64,000 nucleotides of DNA, from assembly GCA_037355855.1 (NCBI GenBank), contig CM074762.1:3968001-4032000 (forward strand), read 5' to 3'. The notes under the pieces were generated by a model. That model did no database searches. It saw only the letters and a list, made by a program, of their open reading frames with translations, and had not been told where the DNA came from. Source of the DNA: Pseudo-nitzschia pungens. Its lineage: Eukaryota > Bacillariophyta > Bacillariophyceae > Bacillariales > Bacillariaceae. Below, in pieces: positions 1 through 11,545 of this stretch. The position numbers were made by a program, and so were the translations under genes. Numbering within the stretch: position 1 is the stretch's first letter; the number at the start of each line of letters is the position of its first letter.

Positions 1-596
1 TGTCGAGATCACTCAACAACTCAAAGTTTGTTGGATGAAAACTTCACGATTTAGACAATGTAACGGAAACGAAACCGACACTAGCTAGTACTTCGGTAGA
101 TTTAACTCGATGTGGTTGATGTCCGTTTTTCCGACTGCAACTAGGACGAAAAAATACCAGTAGTGAAACTTGGTAAGGTTAATGAAAAGGCTCGAAAGCT
201 TTACGCTCCTTCTCGTCGACATTTGGATCACAGATGCGACCAAAACTTGATTTCAAGAAACAAGAAATAGCGGTAATGCATCGTCTTGCCATCACACCAG
301 AAATGAAACACGACTGACCCGAAACTGTGATAGCCATACAATCAGAACCGTTTTTGCTGGCATGGATTTTCAAAATTTTCATGTTGTAAGCGTTTGCGCA
401 GTTTTTTTCTTTCACTACGTAGAGTATTCGTATCCTCCGTTTCAGCGACGTTGACGCTACTGCTAGCGAACTCGTCGACCAAGAACCCAGAGGTTGACTT
501 GTAAATTATATATCAGTCTTTGTAGATAACCGACCGTAGACCCCGACAAAAGGACGGAAGTTTCATTTCCCGTATCAAGAATATCCATCCATCAAA
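1..596. other. Upstream intergenic, no supported gene
   Basis: I see no conserved coding sequence here. A 78-codon minus-strand open frame at 179-415 has no recognisable domain. The last part is the 5' leader of the histone chaperone gene, whose ATG at 597 follows the A-rich context catcaaaATGG. Confidence 0.5.
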
Positions 597-1691
597 ATGG
601 CAACTGAAGCAGAAACGACCACGATGACAATGGAAGAGAAGATCCAAGCCGAAATTGAGAAGGCGAAAGATATGAAGATTTCGGAAATGAAAATGAAACT
701 CATGGCCAAGGGTGTATTGACTTCAACCTTTGTCGAGAAAGATGAATTTGTTCGAGCCTATGCTGAAGCTATGGTGAAAGATTCGGAGTCGGGAATGACG
801 TCGGGGCTCAAAGGGTTTACACAAAATGACAGTGACGAAGATGGTGATGATAACGAAGAAGGTATTACCGAGGGTCTACCAGCTTATATGAAGCTACGTG
901 TCGAGAGACTCCGAGCGATCAACAACGAACGAGAGGAGTTGATGAAACAATATTTAGCGGAGCGTGCCGCGATGGAAGCAAAATTTCAGAAGCTTTCAGA
1001 ACCACTTTACGAACGACGAAAAGAGGTGGTTCTGGGAAACCTCGACGATGAAATTGCTTCGGCTAGCGTAGCAGAAGAATCGGAAGTTGAAGGAGAAACA
1101 ATGGACAAGGGGATCCCAATGTTCTGGACCTGTGCCATTCAGCAGATGCCAGTAACCCAAGGGATTGTCTCGGAGAAAGATATCGAATGTCTTGGTCACC
1201 TGGAAGATATTAAGTGTTTCGACTATGAAAGTGGGGAGGGCTTTCGACTCGAATTTCATTTTGCTCCAAATGACTTTTTTGAAAATTCCGTGCTGACGAA
1301 AAGCTACGATGTTCCCAATCTACTACTTGCTGACGAACCTATTTTGAAGAACGTTCAGGGTTGTGAAATCAATTGGAAACCAAACAAATCCTTAACCCAC
1401 ATGGAAGTCACCAAGCAACAACGCGGGACAGGAAAGAATGCTGGTCAAGTTAGAACAGTTACGAAGAAGGTAGCTTGTGATTCTTTTTTCAGCTTCTTCA
1501 CGCCACCTGTGATGCCCAGTTTGGACACGATGGACGAAGAGGAATGTCTTCGTCTTGAGACTGCTTTCGACGAGGACTACGACATCGCCCAAGCCTTCAG
1601 ATCTCATATCATCCCAAAAGCAATCGAGTGGTTTGTTGGTGATGCGATGGAAAATGAATTGGAGGCGGCAATGGAGGGAATGCAACTTTAG
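597..1691 (+). CDS. NAP1: Nucleosome assembly protein (NAP1 family) histone chaperone
   Basis: This is a 364-residue single-exon protein of the NAP/SET family, which binds H2A-H2B, shuttles them between cytoplasm and nucleus, and helps assemble nucleosomes. An acidic linker (DSDEDGDDNEEG, about residues 78-89) is followed by the long dimerisation helix (LPAYMKLRVERLRAINNEREELMKQY and on) ending in the family motif EPLYERRKEVV. Then comes the earmuff domain with IPMFWTCAIQ, the ECLGHLEDIKC strand region, and the hallmark SFFSFFTPP near residue 303. The C-terminal acidic tail of yeast and animal NAP1 is nearly absent; the protein ends shortly after the folded core. The ATG at 597 is the first in frame and has an A-rich upstream context. 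The family assignment is firm; which paralogue this is cannot be told. Confidence 0.93.
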   Translation: MATEAETTTMTMEEKIQAEIEKAKDMKISEMKMKLMAKGVLTSTFVEKDEFVRAYAEAMVKDSESGMTSGLKGFTQNDSDEDGDDNEEGITEGLPAYMKLRVERLRAINNEREELMKQYLAERAAMEAKFQKLSEPLYERRKEVVLGNLDDEIASASVAEESEVEGETMDKGIPMFWTCAIQQMPVTQGIVSEKDIECLGHLEDIKCFDYESGEGFRLEFHFAPNDFFENSVLTKSYDVPNLLLADEPILKNVQGCEINWKPNKSLTHMEVTKQQRGTGKNAGQVRTVTKKVACDSFFSFFTPPVMPSLDTMDEEECLRLETAFDEDYDIAQAFRSHIIPKAIEWFVGDAMENELEAAMEGMQL

Positions 1692-2373
1692 AGCTCACCA
1701 ACTTCAAAGCGCTGTGCCTCATGAGAAAAACCAGAAGAACTGATATTTATTCGCCTAGCTATTCACTGTATTATTAGATAATGCAGCAGAAGTAGCAAAA
1801 GCAATAGTAATATGATTGAGTTATGCAATTTTATCGTTTGTGTAGCGATGGTTTGATTCATTCTACCCTGTTGACATTGAAAATGAACGGTACTGGTACT
1901 CGTAATGTACTCTCAGCAATACCGACCTTGCGACTCCCGTTTTCAACCGAACACGATCAGCACTGAAAAACAATCTTTTACCATTACTTGTACACGTCCA
2001 CGTACGAACTTCTACTGCGAAATACTGTATTTTTTTGGTACGGTACGGTTATTCATTATTCATCATACTTACCGATAGTAACCTTATTTTTTATTGTGAC
2101 TGCTTTATTTTCACTTTTTTTTTCGCGAGCTATGGAGGAACGCGATTTTGGGGCCCTTTTTTCCGACCACACATCACAGCTGCAGCATAGAGATGAAGCA
2201 TTTTAATTGCACGAATCTCGGCTTCATACGAGTAAGTCAGTTAGTACGATGCACGACAGAATCCTAAGATTATTAGTCAATTCTTTCAATCAATCAATCC
2301 AAAACAAATTCAACAATCGAGAGATTCCTCCTACCTACTGCAAGTAGCCAAAATCAGAGTAAAGCACACGACC
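1692..2373. other. Intergenic, NAP1 to MOCS2B
   Basis: AT-rich spacer with no conserved open frame. It contains short TACG/GGTAC-rich runs (for example near 2038-2050) of the kind seen in other intergenic parts of the window. The promoter of the molybdopterin synthase gene should lie at the right end. Confidence 0.5.
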
Positions 2374-2899
2374 ATGCCAGATACTCCAGCCAGTTCGTCG
2401 AGTTCAAAAGATGACGAAAAGTATTTCATTCGTGTCTCGGAAGACCTGCCCAGTCTCGATGAATGCTCCCAGTTTGTCAACGATTCATCGTGCGGTGCCA
2501 TCGCAACCTTTATCGGTACGACGAGGGACTAATTTTCAAGACAAGAGGGTGACCCAACTGAGTTACGAGGGGTATGTTCCGATGGCAATTAAGGAATTGC
2601 GAGGGGTATGCGACGATGCTTGCAAAAAGTTCACTAGCATCCACAAGATTGCCGCCGTTCACATTTTGGGGGATTGCCCCGTCGGCAAAGCTAGCGTGAT
2701 GTTGGCATGTTCCAGTCCGCATCGACGGGATGCTTTGCACTGCATTGAATTTTTGATTGACGAACTCAAGGCAAGGGTTCCAATATGGAAGAGAGAATGT
2801 TACGAAGGAGACGAGGGGTCGGTATGGAAAGAAAACATCGAATGGAAAGAAGGACGACGAGAGAGAGTCATGGTGAAGGAGAGTGGAACGGCAAAGTAA
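2374..2899 (+). CDS. MOCS2B: Molybdopterin synthase large subunit (MoaE/MOCS2B), one-base frame break
   Basis: MoaE is the catalytic subunit that adds two sulfurs to precursor Z (cPMP) to make molybdopterin, the cofactor of nitrate reductase, sulfite oxidase and related enzymes. Reading from the ATG at 2374 gives an N-terminal part ending CGAIATFIGTTRD at 2529. One base later, in the next frame, the protein continues NFQDKRVTQLSYEGYVPMAIKEL, then VHILGDCPVGKASVMLACSSPHRRDAL, then the catalytic-lysine region ELKARVPIWKRE, stopping at 2897-2899. The two halves join exactly at a conserved position of the family, with a single extra T at 2530 that makes an immediate TAA. No GT-AG intron fits. It may be a sequencing error, a real inactivating insertion, or a +1 frameshift site. 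An ATG at 2411 in the second frame would give a different N-terminus without the conserved GTTR strand. Confidence 0.82.
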
Positions 2900-3998
2900 A
2901 GTTCGTTTCTTCCTTTGTCGCTGTTCATTCGGTAACAATCGATGGAGGATACTTTTGATTGAAAAACAGCGTTACAGTTTAATTCTAGGGAGTCAATTTT
3001 TGTCCTGTAGTAATATTTTTTCTCATGTCTAATGTTCAACATTGTTATCACAGTCGCTTATCGTTCTTCTAAACTTTAGCTCTGCTCCCCATTCACCAAT
3101 TATTGTAAGTCAGTTCTCTGAAGCCTCCACTTGCCGACCAATTCATTCAAGGTACAACTACAACATGGTCATCAACACCCATCCAAAAGGGCTGAACATG
3201 CTCTGGCAGATAGTAGTAGATTGCCAGCTTTTCCCTTCATAAACATACGATCCTCTCTGCGATTGCGGGATTTGCAGTGCCTATTGAGTTGCAAGCATAA
3301 ATTGCAGTGGTGCCATGCCAATATAATAATCAGAGCACCAGAAAATAATATTTTCTCTGGCAAACTCTTGCTTCATTTACGTTGCTTGAGATCAAACATG
3401 GGATCAGTCATACCGGTAGAGTTCGGTAACCTTATCTGCTCAAATAATAGTGTCACCTGACTCCCCTTTCCCATGGAGGCGAAAGGTTTCTCATCTGGGT
3501 TTTGGAATTTAGTATCCTTCAGTAAGGAATAACATGCACTCCTGAAGACTTGTTGCAGACCCGTTCAAAATAGTGAGATGTGCTATGTACTACGAAGTAT
3601 ATTGAATACCTACCGTATTGAACATCGTGGAAGTAACAAGAAATGATTTTTTAAGCCCTTAGTAATTACACGTACGTACAGTACGGAGTTTTTTAAAGTA
3701 CGATATCTTGTCTCTTGTTTAGGTGAATATTGAATACGAAGTATTTCTCTTGTGTCTAATAGAATCCGCGTTAAGCGTAAAAATAATAGTCTTGCGAAAC
3801 AACTGTAAGTTGTAAGATTTCTCGTACGAGTACGTAGAAAACCTTACTGAGTATGGGGGAAACAATACTTATGTCAGACACACAAATCACAAAACCTCAA
3901 TCGGAAGACCAACATCTTTTTGATAAGCGAGAACGAATTGTGTCATAGACGAGTGATTCGACGTTTCGCTGGGCATCACACCAACGACAACATCGACA
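2900..3998. other. Intergenic, MOCS2B to RFT1
   Basis: No supported gene. Small open frames at 3042-3460 show no family features. From about 3590 to 3840 the DNA carries many TACG/GTACG/CGTAC runs (for example 3670-3685 and 3822-3836), matching the dispersed intergenic motif described under findings. Confidence 0.5.
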
Positions 3999-5841
3999 AT
4001 GGGCGAGAATAAGAATGCCGAGAAAGAGGCGGACGAATCCACTAAAGAGGCGGCCGACACTTCTGCGAACACGACCCGCAATGGCACTGCTTCCACACCC
4101 GAAAAATCAATCGACAACGTCACTCGAGCGGCTGCCCGGGGGACGCTCTTCACTCTCATTCTTCGCTTGATTTCCTTTGCATGTACGCAGCTCACCATAC
4201 GCGCTCTCGATCCATCCACACTGGGAACAAATATTCAGCTGGAGTTGCTTTTGACTACGGTCCTGTTCATTAGTCGCGAAGGGTTTCGGTTGGCGCTCAC
4301 CCAGAACTGTTGTCCCCAGAAAACTGGACGGTAGGTTTCTCTCGGCACTCGAGAAGAAAAGTGGTCCCGAACCAAACTCTATGCTCCTCACACCAAGTTC
4401 GCATTTTCCCCGATGGTTTCTATTTCAGGTAGCCTGGCTGACCATTCCGGTGGTTACTCTTGTTTCGGGATCCACCTTGTTGTGGCATTTGCTATTCGCA
4501 ACATCCGATGACGAAGTCAACACGGACTATCGAATAGCAGGGATATTGTATTGCTTGGCTTCATGGATCGAGGGATGTGGTGAACCCGCCGTGTTATTCT
4601 TTTTGCGGAAATTGGAAGTTCCACCTCGGGTGGAGGCGGAAGGTGTTGCAACGGTTGCCAAGACCACGGCAACGGCGATGGGGATTCGACTGTTGCCTTC
4701 GTCATGGTCTGTTACAGCATTTGGATTAGCTCAATTGGTGTATGGTATGACGTATACCTTTTATTTGTACGCCCGAGCCTGGTCAAGGTCGGACTGGTAC
4801 GAGAGCGGTTTGCCTCCGCTGTCGGTGCCCGTTTTCTGGAGCGGACTGGACGTCAACACTTGTTCCACAACTCTGGTGTACACGGTGCAAGGTTTCTTCA
4901 AGCACATGCTGACCGAAGCCGACAAAATTGTTTTGACTACCATGGCCGATAGCTATGATCAAGGAGTTTACGCAATGGGGGCATCGTATGGAGGAATGGC
5001 TGCGCGCATCCTCTTGCAACCCCTGGAAGAGAATGCTCGATTGTTATGGAGTAGATTGGCAAGCAATACCGATGGAAGCAAAGAACACGAGCAAGACCTA
5101 CTACGCTCGTATACAGCTCTCGTGAAGCTTGTGTTGTATGTTGGTTTGGTCTTCAGCTGTTTCGCAGTCAATTACACCAGCTTGCTTCTAAATATATTAG
5201 CTGGAAGGACCTGGGGATCCAACATCGAGGCGTCCAATGTTCTCGCTGCATTTTGTGTGTACACTGCATTTTTGGCCCTCAACGGCATGACAGAAGCTTT
5301 TGTCTACGCGGTTGGTGGCGGTGATGCCGCTGCTAAGGAAATGACAAAACTGGGATTGGTGCATACGATGACGGGTGTCGCGTTTGCAGTTACCGCCTCC
5401 ATCTTTGTGGGTCACTATGGGACACTCGGAATCGTGGCGGCGAATTGTGTAGCAATGTTCATTCGGTCTGTGTACTCGTTGCACGTTGCCGCAAGATATT
5501 TTTCCACGACAGCAAAGGACGAGCGATTGCAGCTGCTTTCTAAAATCAGTCCGCATCCATTGGTTTTAATTGCCTTTTCCGTTGCGTGGCTAGCTACTCG
5601 ATGGTCACTGCAAAATCTCATTGTCAAAGGTTTTCACTTGCAATTGAACATTCGAAACAGCGATTGGCTTCTACAAACAGGGCAGCATATAGCTATAGGG
5701 ATTGCTTCCCTGATTGGTATTGTTGTCCTAGTTGGATTATTAGAACGACCATTTATTCAATCATTGAGTGACATGGTCCGGCACCGAGGAAGTCGACGGG
5801 ATCTGAAGAGTCAACAGCAAACCAGGCTGAAACAAGATTAA
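3999..5841 (+). CDS. RFT1: RFT1-type lipid-linked oligosaccharide flippase-family membrane protein
   Basis: RFT1 is a multispanning ER membrane protein needed for N-glycosylation at the step where Man5GlcNAc2-PP-dolichol moves to the lumen; whether it is the flippase itself is debated. Exon 1 (3999-4330) encodes an acidic, Ser/Thr-rich head and the family core AAARGTLFTLILRLISFACTQLTIRAL, then QLELLLTTVLFISREGFRLAL. Exon 2 continues VAWLTIPVVTL, GCGEPAVLFFLRKL and the signature FKHMLTEADKIVLTTM...DQGVYAM..YGGMAARILLQPLEENAR, then LALNGMTEAF, ending at 5841. The frame-preserving intron is 4331-4397 (donor GTAGGT, acceptor CCAAG). A prettier acceptor at 4428 would shift the frame, so the exact junction is uncertain. 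The C-terminal tail is basic and Gln-rich. Confidence 0.9.
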
Positions 5842-6671
5842 TTGCTTAGAAACTGTACACACCGTATGCTCATCACAATGAACCTTGAAGAAAATATGGC
5901 ATTTTATTTCAGTAATTCATCTCCCAAATTACGGGTGAAAGAGTTCACGCATAAATTCGGTGGCTCGTGGCATCAATGTGAATTTCAATTTTCTTTCTTT
6001 CCTTCTCCTTCGTTCACGAAGAAAGGCTGGATCGCTCGAAATTGCTTTTAGACATCAGAGTTTGAAGAATTCGGTCGCCAACACACTTCAGCGACAATCC
6101 TTTCTCAGACAAATGCCTTTTATTTATTGTGCCAATCATATATTTTTGTCAAGGCAGGCTGGCAAACATAGCTTTCGGAGACTTCATTTTCCTTCGTACA
6201 CCTAGAAGCTCAATAGAGAGAGAAATGTCAGTTGCACCCAGAGAACCAATCTTCCCAAAGGTCACCGAATGTGAAAATGGTCTACGGACTTTCCACTCAT
6301 GCTAAATCAACCAAGACGGAAATTATTGGAAGTGATCTATTTGCAATAGGAAACAGGAGTCAATCGAAGGCGTATGTGCGTCGGTATATACTGAATATCG
6401 TTTAGTCGTAGTAGAAATGCTTGTAGCCTAGGAAGACGAAATACTGGGTATTGCATCAGAAGGACGATTGCATCACTAGGTAGGTTCGTAGCTCCACAGA
6501 CTGGGTCAAGTTACCAGTAAAGATGTGACGTTGGAAATAAGATGATATCTAATTCAACCCCAGAAAAATATCTTGATCAATGTCTTTCACTCCCATGCCG
6601 TAAGCCCCTGACATATCATATTGAAGACACTGTTGTTAATTCTCTTTGACTGTTCCCTTGATTATTTCGTA
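5842..6671. other. Intergenic, between convergent RFT1 and the acidic-protein gene
   Basis: About 830 bases with no conserved coding sequence. The short open frames in 5842-6205 show no domain. Both flanking genes end here, so it should hold two 3' UTRs. Confidence 0.5.
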
Positions 6672-7482
6672 TCAACTCGTCCTTTGTTTCTTTGCGTCAG
6701 GTTCGCCGTCATCATCATCCTCTTCTTCTGAATCACCTTCTTTTACATACATGATTTTCAAACGATGAAACGTGAGACAAAACATCAATACAGCATTTTG
6801 CACTTGCAACTCATTGCCTGTTATTCATACCTTCTTCTTCCTCATCTATATCGTCATCATCTTCATCTATTTCTTCTTCTTCCTCATCGATTTCTTCCGG
6901 TACGAAGTCTTCTGCCGCATCTTCATCATCTTTGATTTCAGGACCTAATAAGGCCTTTGTGCCCAATTCTTCCTCTTCTTCTTCCTCTTCTCCATCGTCA
7001 TCTCATCTTCCTCTTCTTCATCGTCGTCATCATCTCCGTCATCCTCATCTTCTTCTTCGACATTCTCTGTTGTATTTTCATCTTCTTCCACTTCTGCTTC
7101 GTTTTCCTCCTCATCGTCCTCATCTTCATCGTCGTTGTTTTCATCTGCAGGTGTTCTCGGCATCTTCTTCTGCTTCTACTTCCTCTTCTTCGTCGTCTTC
7201 GGCATTCTCTGCTGTATCTGGATCCTCCTCATCTTCTACCTCATCATCGTCTCCTTCGTCTTCGTCGTCGTCTCCTTCCTCTTCAGCCTCAACCTCCTCC
7301 TCTTCTTTTTCATCCTCGTCTTCATATTCTTCCAAGTCAACTTCTTCTTCCTCTTCTTCCCCTTCGTCCGCGTCATCAGCATCCACTGGTTCAGCGTCCG
7401 GGTCGTCATCGCCGCTAGCGAAGTCCATGCCATCGACGTCCATGGAATCTTCGACTTCATCAAAGTCTTCGAAGTCTGACAT
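6672..7482 (-). CDS. Acidic nuclear-type protein with ANP32-like tail, no LRR domain; frame breaks
   Basis: Starting at 7482 the minus strand encodes MSDFEDFDEVEDSMDVDGMDF followed by long Glu/Asp runs. The acidic reading continues across two one-base frame changes: an extra T at about 7149 and an apparent missing G at about 7001-7003. It then gives LGTKALLGPEIKDDEDAAEDFVPEEI (about 6957-6880), more acidic residues, a donor GTATGA at 6830, and a last exon (about 6739 or 6736 down to 6672) reading GDSEEEDDDDGEPDAKKQRTS. The segment LLGPEIKDDED..EDFVPEE and the terminal basic KKQR resemble the C-terminal tails of ANP32 proteins, which bind histones or inhibit PP2A. The leucine-rich repeat domain that defines ANP32 is not seen upstream. 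The function is inferred only as an acidic nuclear protein. The frame breaks lie in low-complexity GAA/GAT repeats and may be assembly errors. Confidence 0.55.
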
Positions 7483-9379
7483 TGTTGCAAAATATTCTCG
7501 CCACAGTTAAATTCTTTCTGCCTATTCACAGAAAACATGAGAAGAGAAATGTTAGTATTGCGCGCAATTTTTTCAAAACGAGCGATCCCATCCCGGGCGA
7601 GACATAATTTGTGTTAATTAACTGCAAAAAAGAATGAATAACGGAAGACGCGATGCCACGAAGAAGCACGAAGTTCCATTATGTATTGCATTGGAGAAGC
7701 CGTTAAGTAATGACGTATTGGAGAGGAACATCCGAAACGGTAGGTTGCGAAGAACGATTTTGCTCGCAGTGGATAATGGAATCATAGACAATCATGTATT
7801 TGCAGATTGTAGCGCGCGCATGTCCAGCTAACGCGAATACTGTTTGGTCTCGGAGGCACAGACGGGTAAGTAAGGCTACGAGTCCAAGCACAAGTACCAG
7901 GTAGGAGAGTATCCGGTGCTTGTACTACTGTAAGCCTTATCTGCACCTCGTAAGTTACCATCACATGATTCATCACCAGAACTCGAAAGAAATTTTTTTA
8001 ACACGCAAATCTCGGTTAAAATCATTCCTGGTGAGTTCATGCACGAAAAGTGCACTGGTTTGTCAAAAAAATACCCACGAAAAAACTACCGTATGCCGCC
8101 TTTCTCTCTCGCAGAACGGGGTACGACTCGTTGTTTTTCGACTGCCGATTTCACCTCACGACGAAAAAGATGACGACGGATTTCATCCCTCACAGGCCTT
8201 GACAGCACACGAAAAATCACACACCATTCAAATGAATATTTGCATTCTCACTGACTCAACCGGTTTGCTTGCGCTACAATTGTGAAGAAAAGAACTTGCA
8301 GCCACATCCTACCAGAGCATGCGACGACGGAAAATAAGGTTTTTCTGGCAAAACGAGCCGAAGAGGCCTTCGTTTCAAAAATTTCCAACGCAGTGCATCA
8401 TCTATGGAATTTCATCGTATTGACGAGCTACTTACTTTCTGTTTTGGTACCTTGGTTTATATTTTATTCCAATATACTTGTCGTTTTGGAAAATGTACGA
8501 ATTTTGAGTTTTGTCAAAAAAAGACAAAAAGTGAGGAGGATCTCGAGCAATCACCGTGCTTCGACGTGATGAAGTGCAAAACACAGATTTCATTCAGTGA
8601 CTGCATGAGTGCATGTCCCGTGTCTCGCTTCTCGTAACCTTACTGAGTAAAGTACGAGCAAGGGTGATTTTTTTTTTTTTTTCCTACTGAAGAAAATTCA
8701 TACCTACCGTTACTGGAGTGCGGAGTAAGAATTGATGCACAAATATGTACGGTCCGTACTAGTAATTAATTACTCGTACAAGAAGGTACGAATAAATAAA
8801 TTACTTGTACAAGTTGATGTACGGTAGAACGAACGTAGAAACATGGTCTAAGGGGGAACCCTCTCTTTTTGAACAATAGTCGAACTGTACTTTACTAGGT
8901 TTTTTCTGAGGCTCCTTGGGGGTGTTTTCGTCATAATTTTCACAATCTTTTGCGAACTCCTGAGCAGGGTCAAAAAAATCTACTCGACGCCTTTCCGTCA
9001 TCCGTCTAACTTCTATCCACCTTGAACCTGTCGCGCGCGAGTGTCAGTTGAAAAAGATTATGAAACAATTCCAGGCTATTAGAATTAAATAGCAGGCATC
9101 TCTAACCGAAATAGAATCTGCCGATGACGAGATAAACGTGTACCGATCTACGAGTTCATGTTCGAGTCAAGCTAAACGACGACCAGTATCCTTTCAATCA
9201 AAAATCACCATCCCACTCATCCGATGCCCACAAGCTGAGTGAAGTCTGCAGCAATCATTTGGAACACAATTGGTGATATCGAGTGCATCTCGAACCACGA
9301 GGTAGACAAGCCTAGGTGACTTTCACGGGTTGAAAATACGTAACAAGGAGGAGCAAGGAAGCCACCTACTGCATCGAAA
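7483..9379. other. Long intergenic region, no supported gene
   Basis: About 1.9 kb with only short open frames lacking family features (for example 7634-7831 plus and 8801-9001 minus). It contains a T-run at 8669-8681, and between 8636 and 8830 a cluster of TACGAG/CTCGTAC/TACTTGTAC motifs like those in other spacers. The right end should hold the promoter of the H1-like gene. Confidence 0.5.
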
Positions 9380-11367
9380 ATGAAAGCAAAAACTTTGGGC
9401 CGGGTGGTCAGCGGGATTGTGTTGACGGCCAGCGTCGTGGTTGCCTTTGTTCAGCATGCCGCGATTTCCTTCAACGTCAATAAGGGTGGATTCGTTGTAG
9501 GGAGGAGGCATTCGATGGCAGAAATCGTGCCATCTGCTGGGATGTACATTGATGATGATCTGTCTTCTTTTTTGGAGACCGCAAAGAACGACTTTGGAGG
9601 CAAAACTGGATCAGTGGCATCAAAAGCTGCAGATATGGCTACATCTCCGGCAACCACGACAGCTCCTGATACTGCTACTAGTGAACCTGTGACGGAAGCC
9701 GTGAAGATAGCTCAAGACGCTATTGTGTCGGCGACCAAGGTTTCTCAAGACGCTATTGTGTCGGCGACCAAGGTTTCCCAAGACGCTATTGTGTCGGCAG
9801 CCAAGGTTTCTCCTGTTTTGGAAGAAGGAAAGGCAAGACCCCTCTTTAGCTTTTTCCGAGCTTCGGTTTCGGGACAGGGTAACCCTACGAGGACTGCTGC
9901 GAATTGGGAAACCACCAAGTCCAACTCAGTTCTTTTGCGTGACAACCTGATAAAATTGGCGGGAAAGGAGCCGTCTGATTTCGATTTGCCTCAAGGATCA
10001 CTAGATATCATGAAATTACCTCCTTTTGATTCTTCACATTTCGATTTGAAATCGATTCAACACTACTTTGAGAGCCTTCCATCCGAACAAAAAGGTTTTG
10101 TTGCACTGGCAGCCACTGGAGCGTTCTTGATCATGCTAGGAGCTTCGAATAAGAACAACAGCAAGAAGGAAGAAACGACTGACATCAAAGCCACTTCAGA
10201 GGCGATAGGTGGGCTCACGGAGGAGTTGGTAGGTTCGGTTTCGTGTGTGTTTTTCTTTGTTCGTTTTGTGTAACGCAATGCAAACAACGCTACATTGTAG
10301 CAATCTCTGAAACCTCTTCCGATCACTCTATTTTCAATGAACAGACCACGCTCCAAGCCCGTATGAAGGCACTCGAAGCGAACGGCATGAACCTCGATTC
10401 TCAACTCAAGGATGCCAAGACAAAGTTGACACAAAAGGAGCTAGACATCAGCAAGGCAAAGCTCAAGGCAGCCGATGATTCTTTAAGTCTGAACCGTGAA
10501 ATCAACACGCTCAAACGGAAATTGTCGGAGAATGACGGGGTAGTCAAAACGTTGGACGAAGAGCTTGCGAAGGCCCGTGAGGAGTGCATGGACCTTTTGA
10601 AGGAATTGGAGGAGGCCCGAGAAGAACAAGAAAAGGCCAAGAAAGCCGCGGTAACAAAGAAGCTAGAAACGGAAGCGGCCAAAACGAAGGCCGCTCCTAA
10701 GAAGAAGGCTGCACCGAAGGCAAAGGCGACGCCCACGAAGAAGGCCGCCCCTAAAAAGGCTGCGGAGAAGCCCAAGAAGGTAGAAAAACTACCTGAAGCA
10801 GCTGCTGCTCCAGAAAAGGCTGCGGAGAAGCCCAAGAAGGTAGAAAAACTACCTGAAGCAGCTGCTGCTCCAAAAAAGGCTGCTCCTAAAAAAGCTGCTC
10901 CTAAGAAGAAGGCTGCGCCCAAAAAGGTTCAGCCAGAGAAGGAGCCAGACAAATTGCCTGAGGCTTCTGCTGTCGCCCCGACGGAGGTTGCTCCGAAGAA
11001 AGCCTCCGTGAAGAAGGCCGCTCCGAAAAAGAAAGCTGCACCCGAAAAGAAGGTTTCAACTCCGAAAGCAAGCGAGGCAAAAACACCTGCACCTAAAAAG
11101 GCTGCTGCTCCTGCAAAGAAAGCAGCAACAGCACCTAAAAAGGCTGCTGCTCCTGCAAAGAAAGCAGCAACAGCACCTAAAGAGGCTGCTCCTAAGAAAA
11201 AGGATGTCAGCGATTTGACAACGCTGACCAAGTCGGCTTTGTCACGAACAACTGTGAAGGCTTTCAATGAATTCCTGGCTTCGAAGGGGATCCCAACCGT
11301 AGACAAGGATGGGAAACAACTGAAGAAAGCCGACTTGATCAAAGCTGTCAACGCGATTTCGAAGTAA
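9380..11367 (+). CDS. Membrane-anchored coiled-coil protein with histone-H1-like basic tail, probably targeted
   Basis: Two exons, 9380-10228 and 10345-11367, joined in phase 0 across a 116-base intron, give about 623 residues. Visible in order: an N-terminal hydrophobic leader (VVSGIVLTASVVVAFVQHAA, then ISFNV, a possible signal peptide with Phe close behind the likely cleavage site); three copies of an 11-residue repeat (QDAIVSATKVS, about residues 112-144); one membrane segment (GFVALAATGAFLIMLGAS, about 240-257); a coiled coil starting with exon 2 (TTLQARMKALEANGM..., about 284-395); a Lys/Ala/Pro-rich tail of AAPKK repeats (about 396-568) like histone H1 or bacterial H1-like proteins; and a C-terminal LTKSALSRTTVKAFNEFLASKGIPTVDKDGKQLKKADLIKAV that resembles a SAP/HeH DNA-binding fold. 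The tail contains an exact 60-bp DNA duplication at about 10758-10877 and a second of about 42 bp at 11098-11181. I infer a DNA-binding membrane-anchored protein, perhaps of plastid nucleoids; I recognise no named family. Confidence 0.75.
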
Positions 11368-11545
11368 TGGTGAAATGGATTTTTGAATAAATATATCTGG
11401 GGAAATCACCATTGTTCATTACTCATAAATTATCTTGCATCTACACCATCGTTGAAGTAATTCAGAAATCGGGTTTTCCCAGAGCCTGCAGAAATCGAAC
11501 GCACCAAACTAACTGCGCGTATATTATGTAACTGTAGTGCTCTCA

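Noticed and set aside
6932..7510. 192-codon Ser-rich plus-strand open frame
   Set aside because: Complement of GAA/GAT acidic codons of the minus-strand gene.
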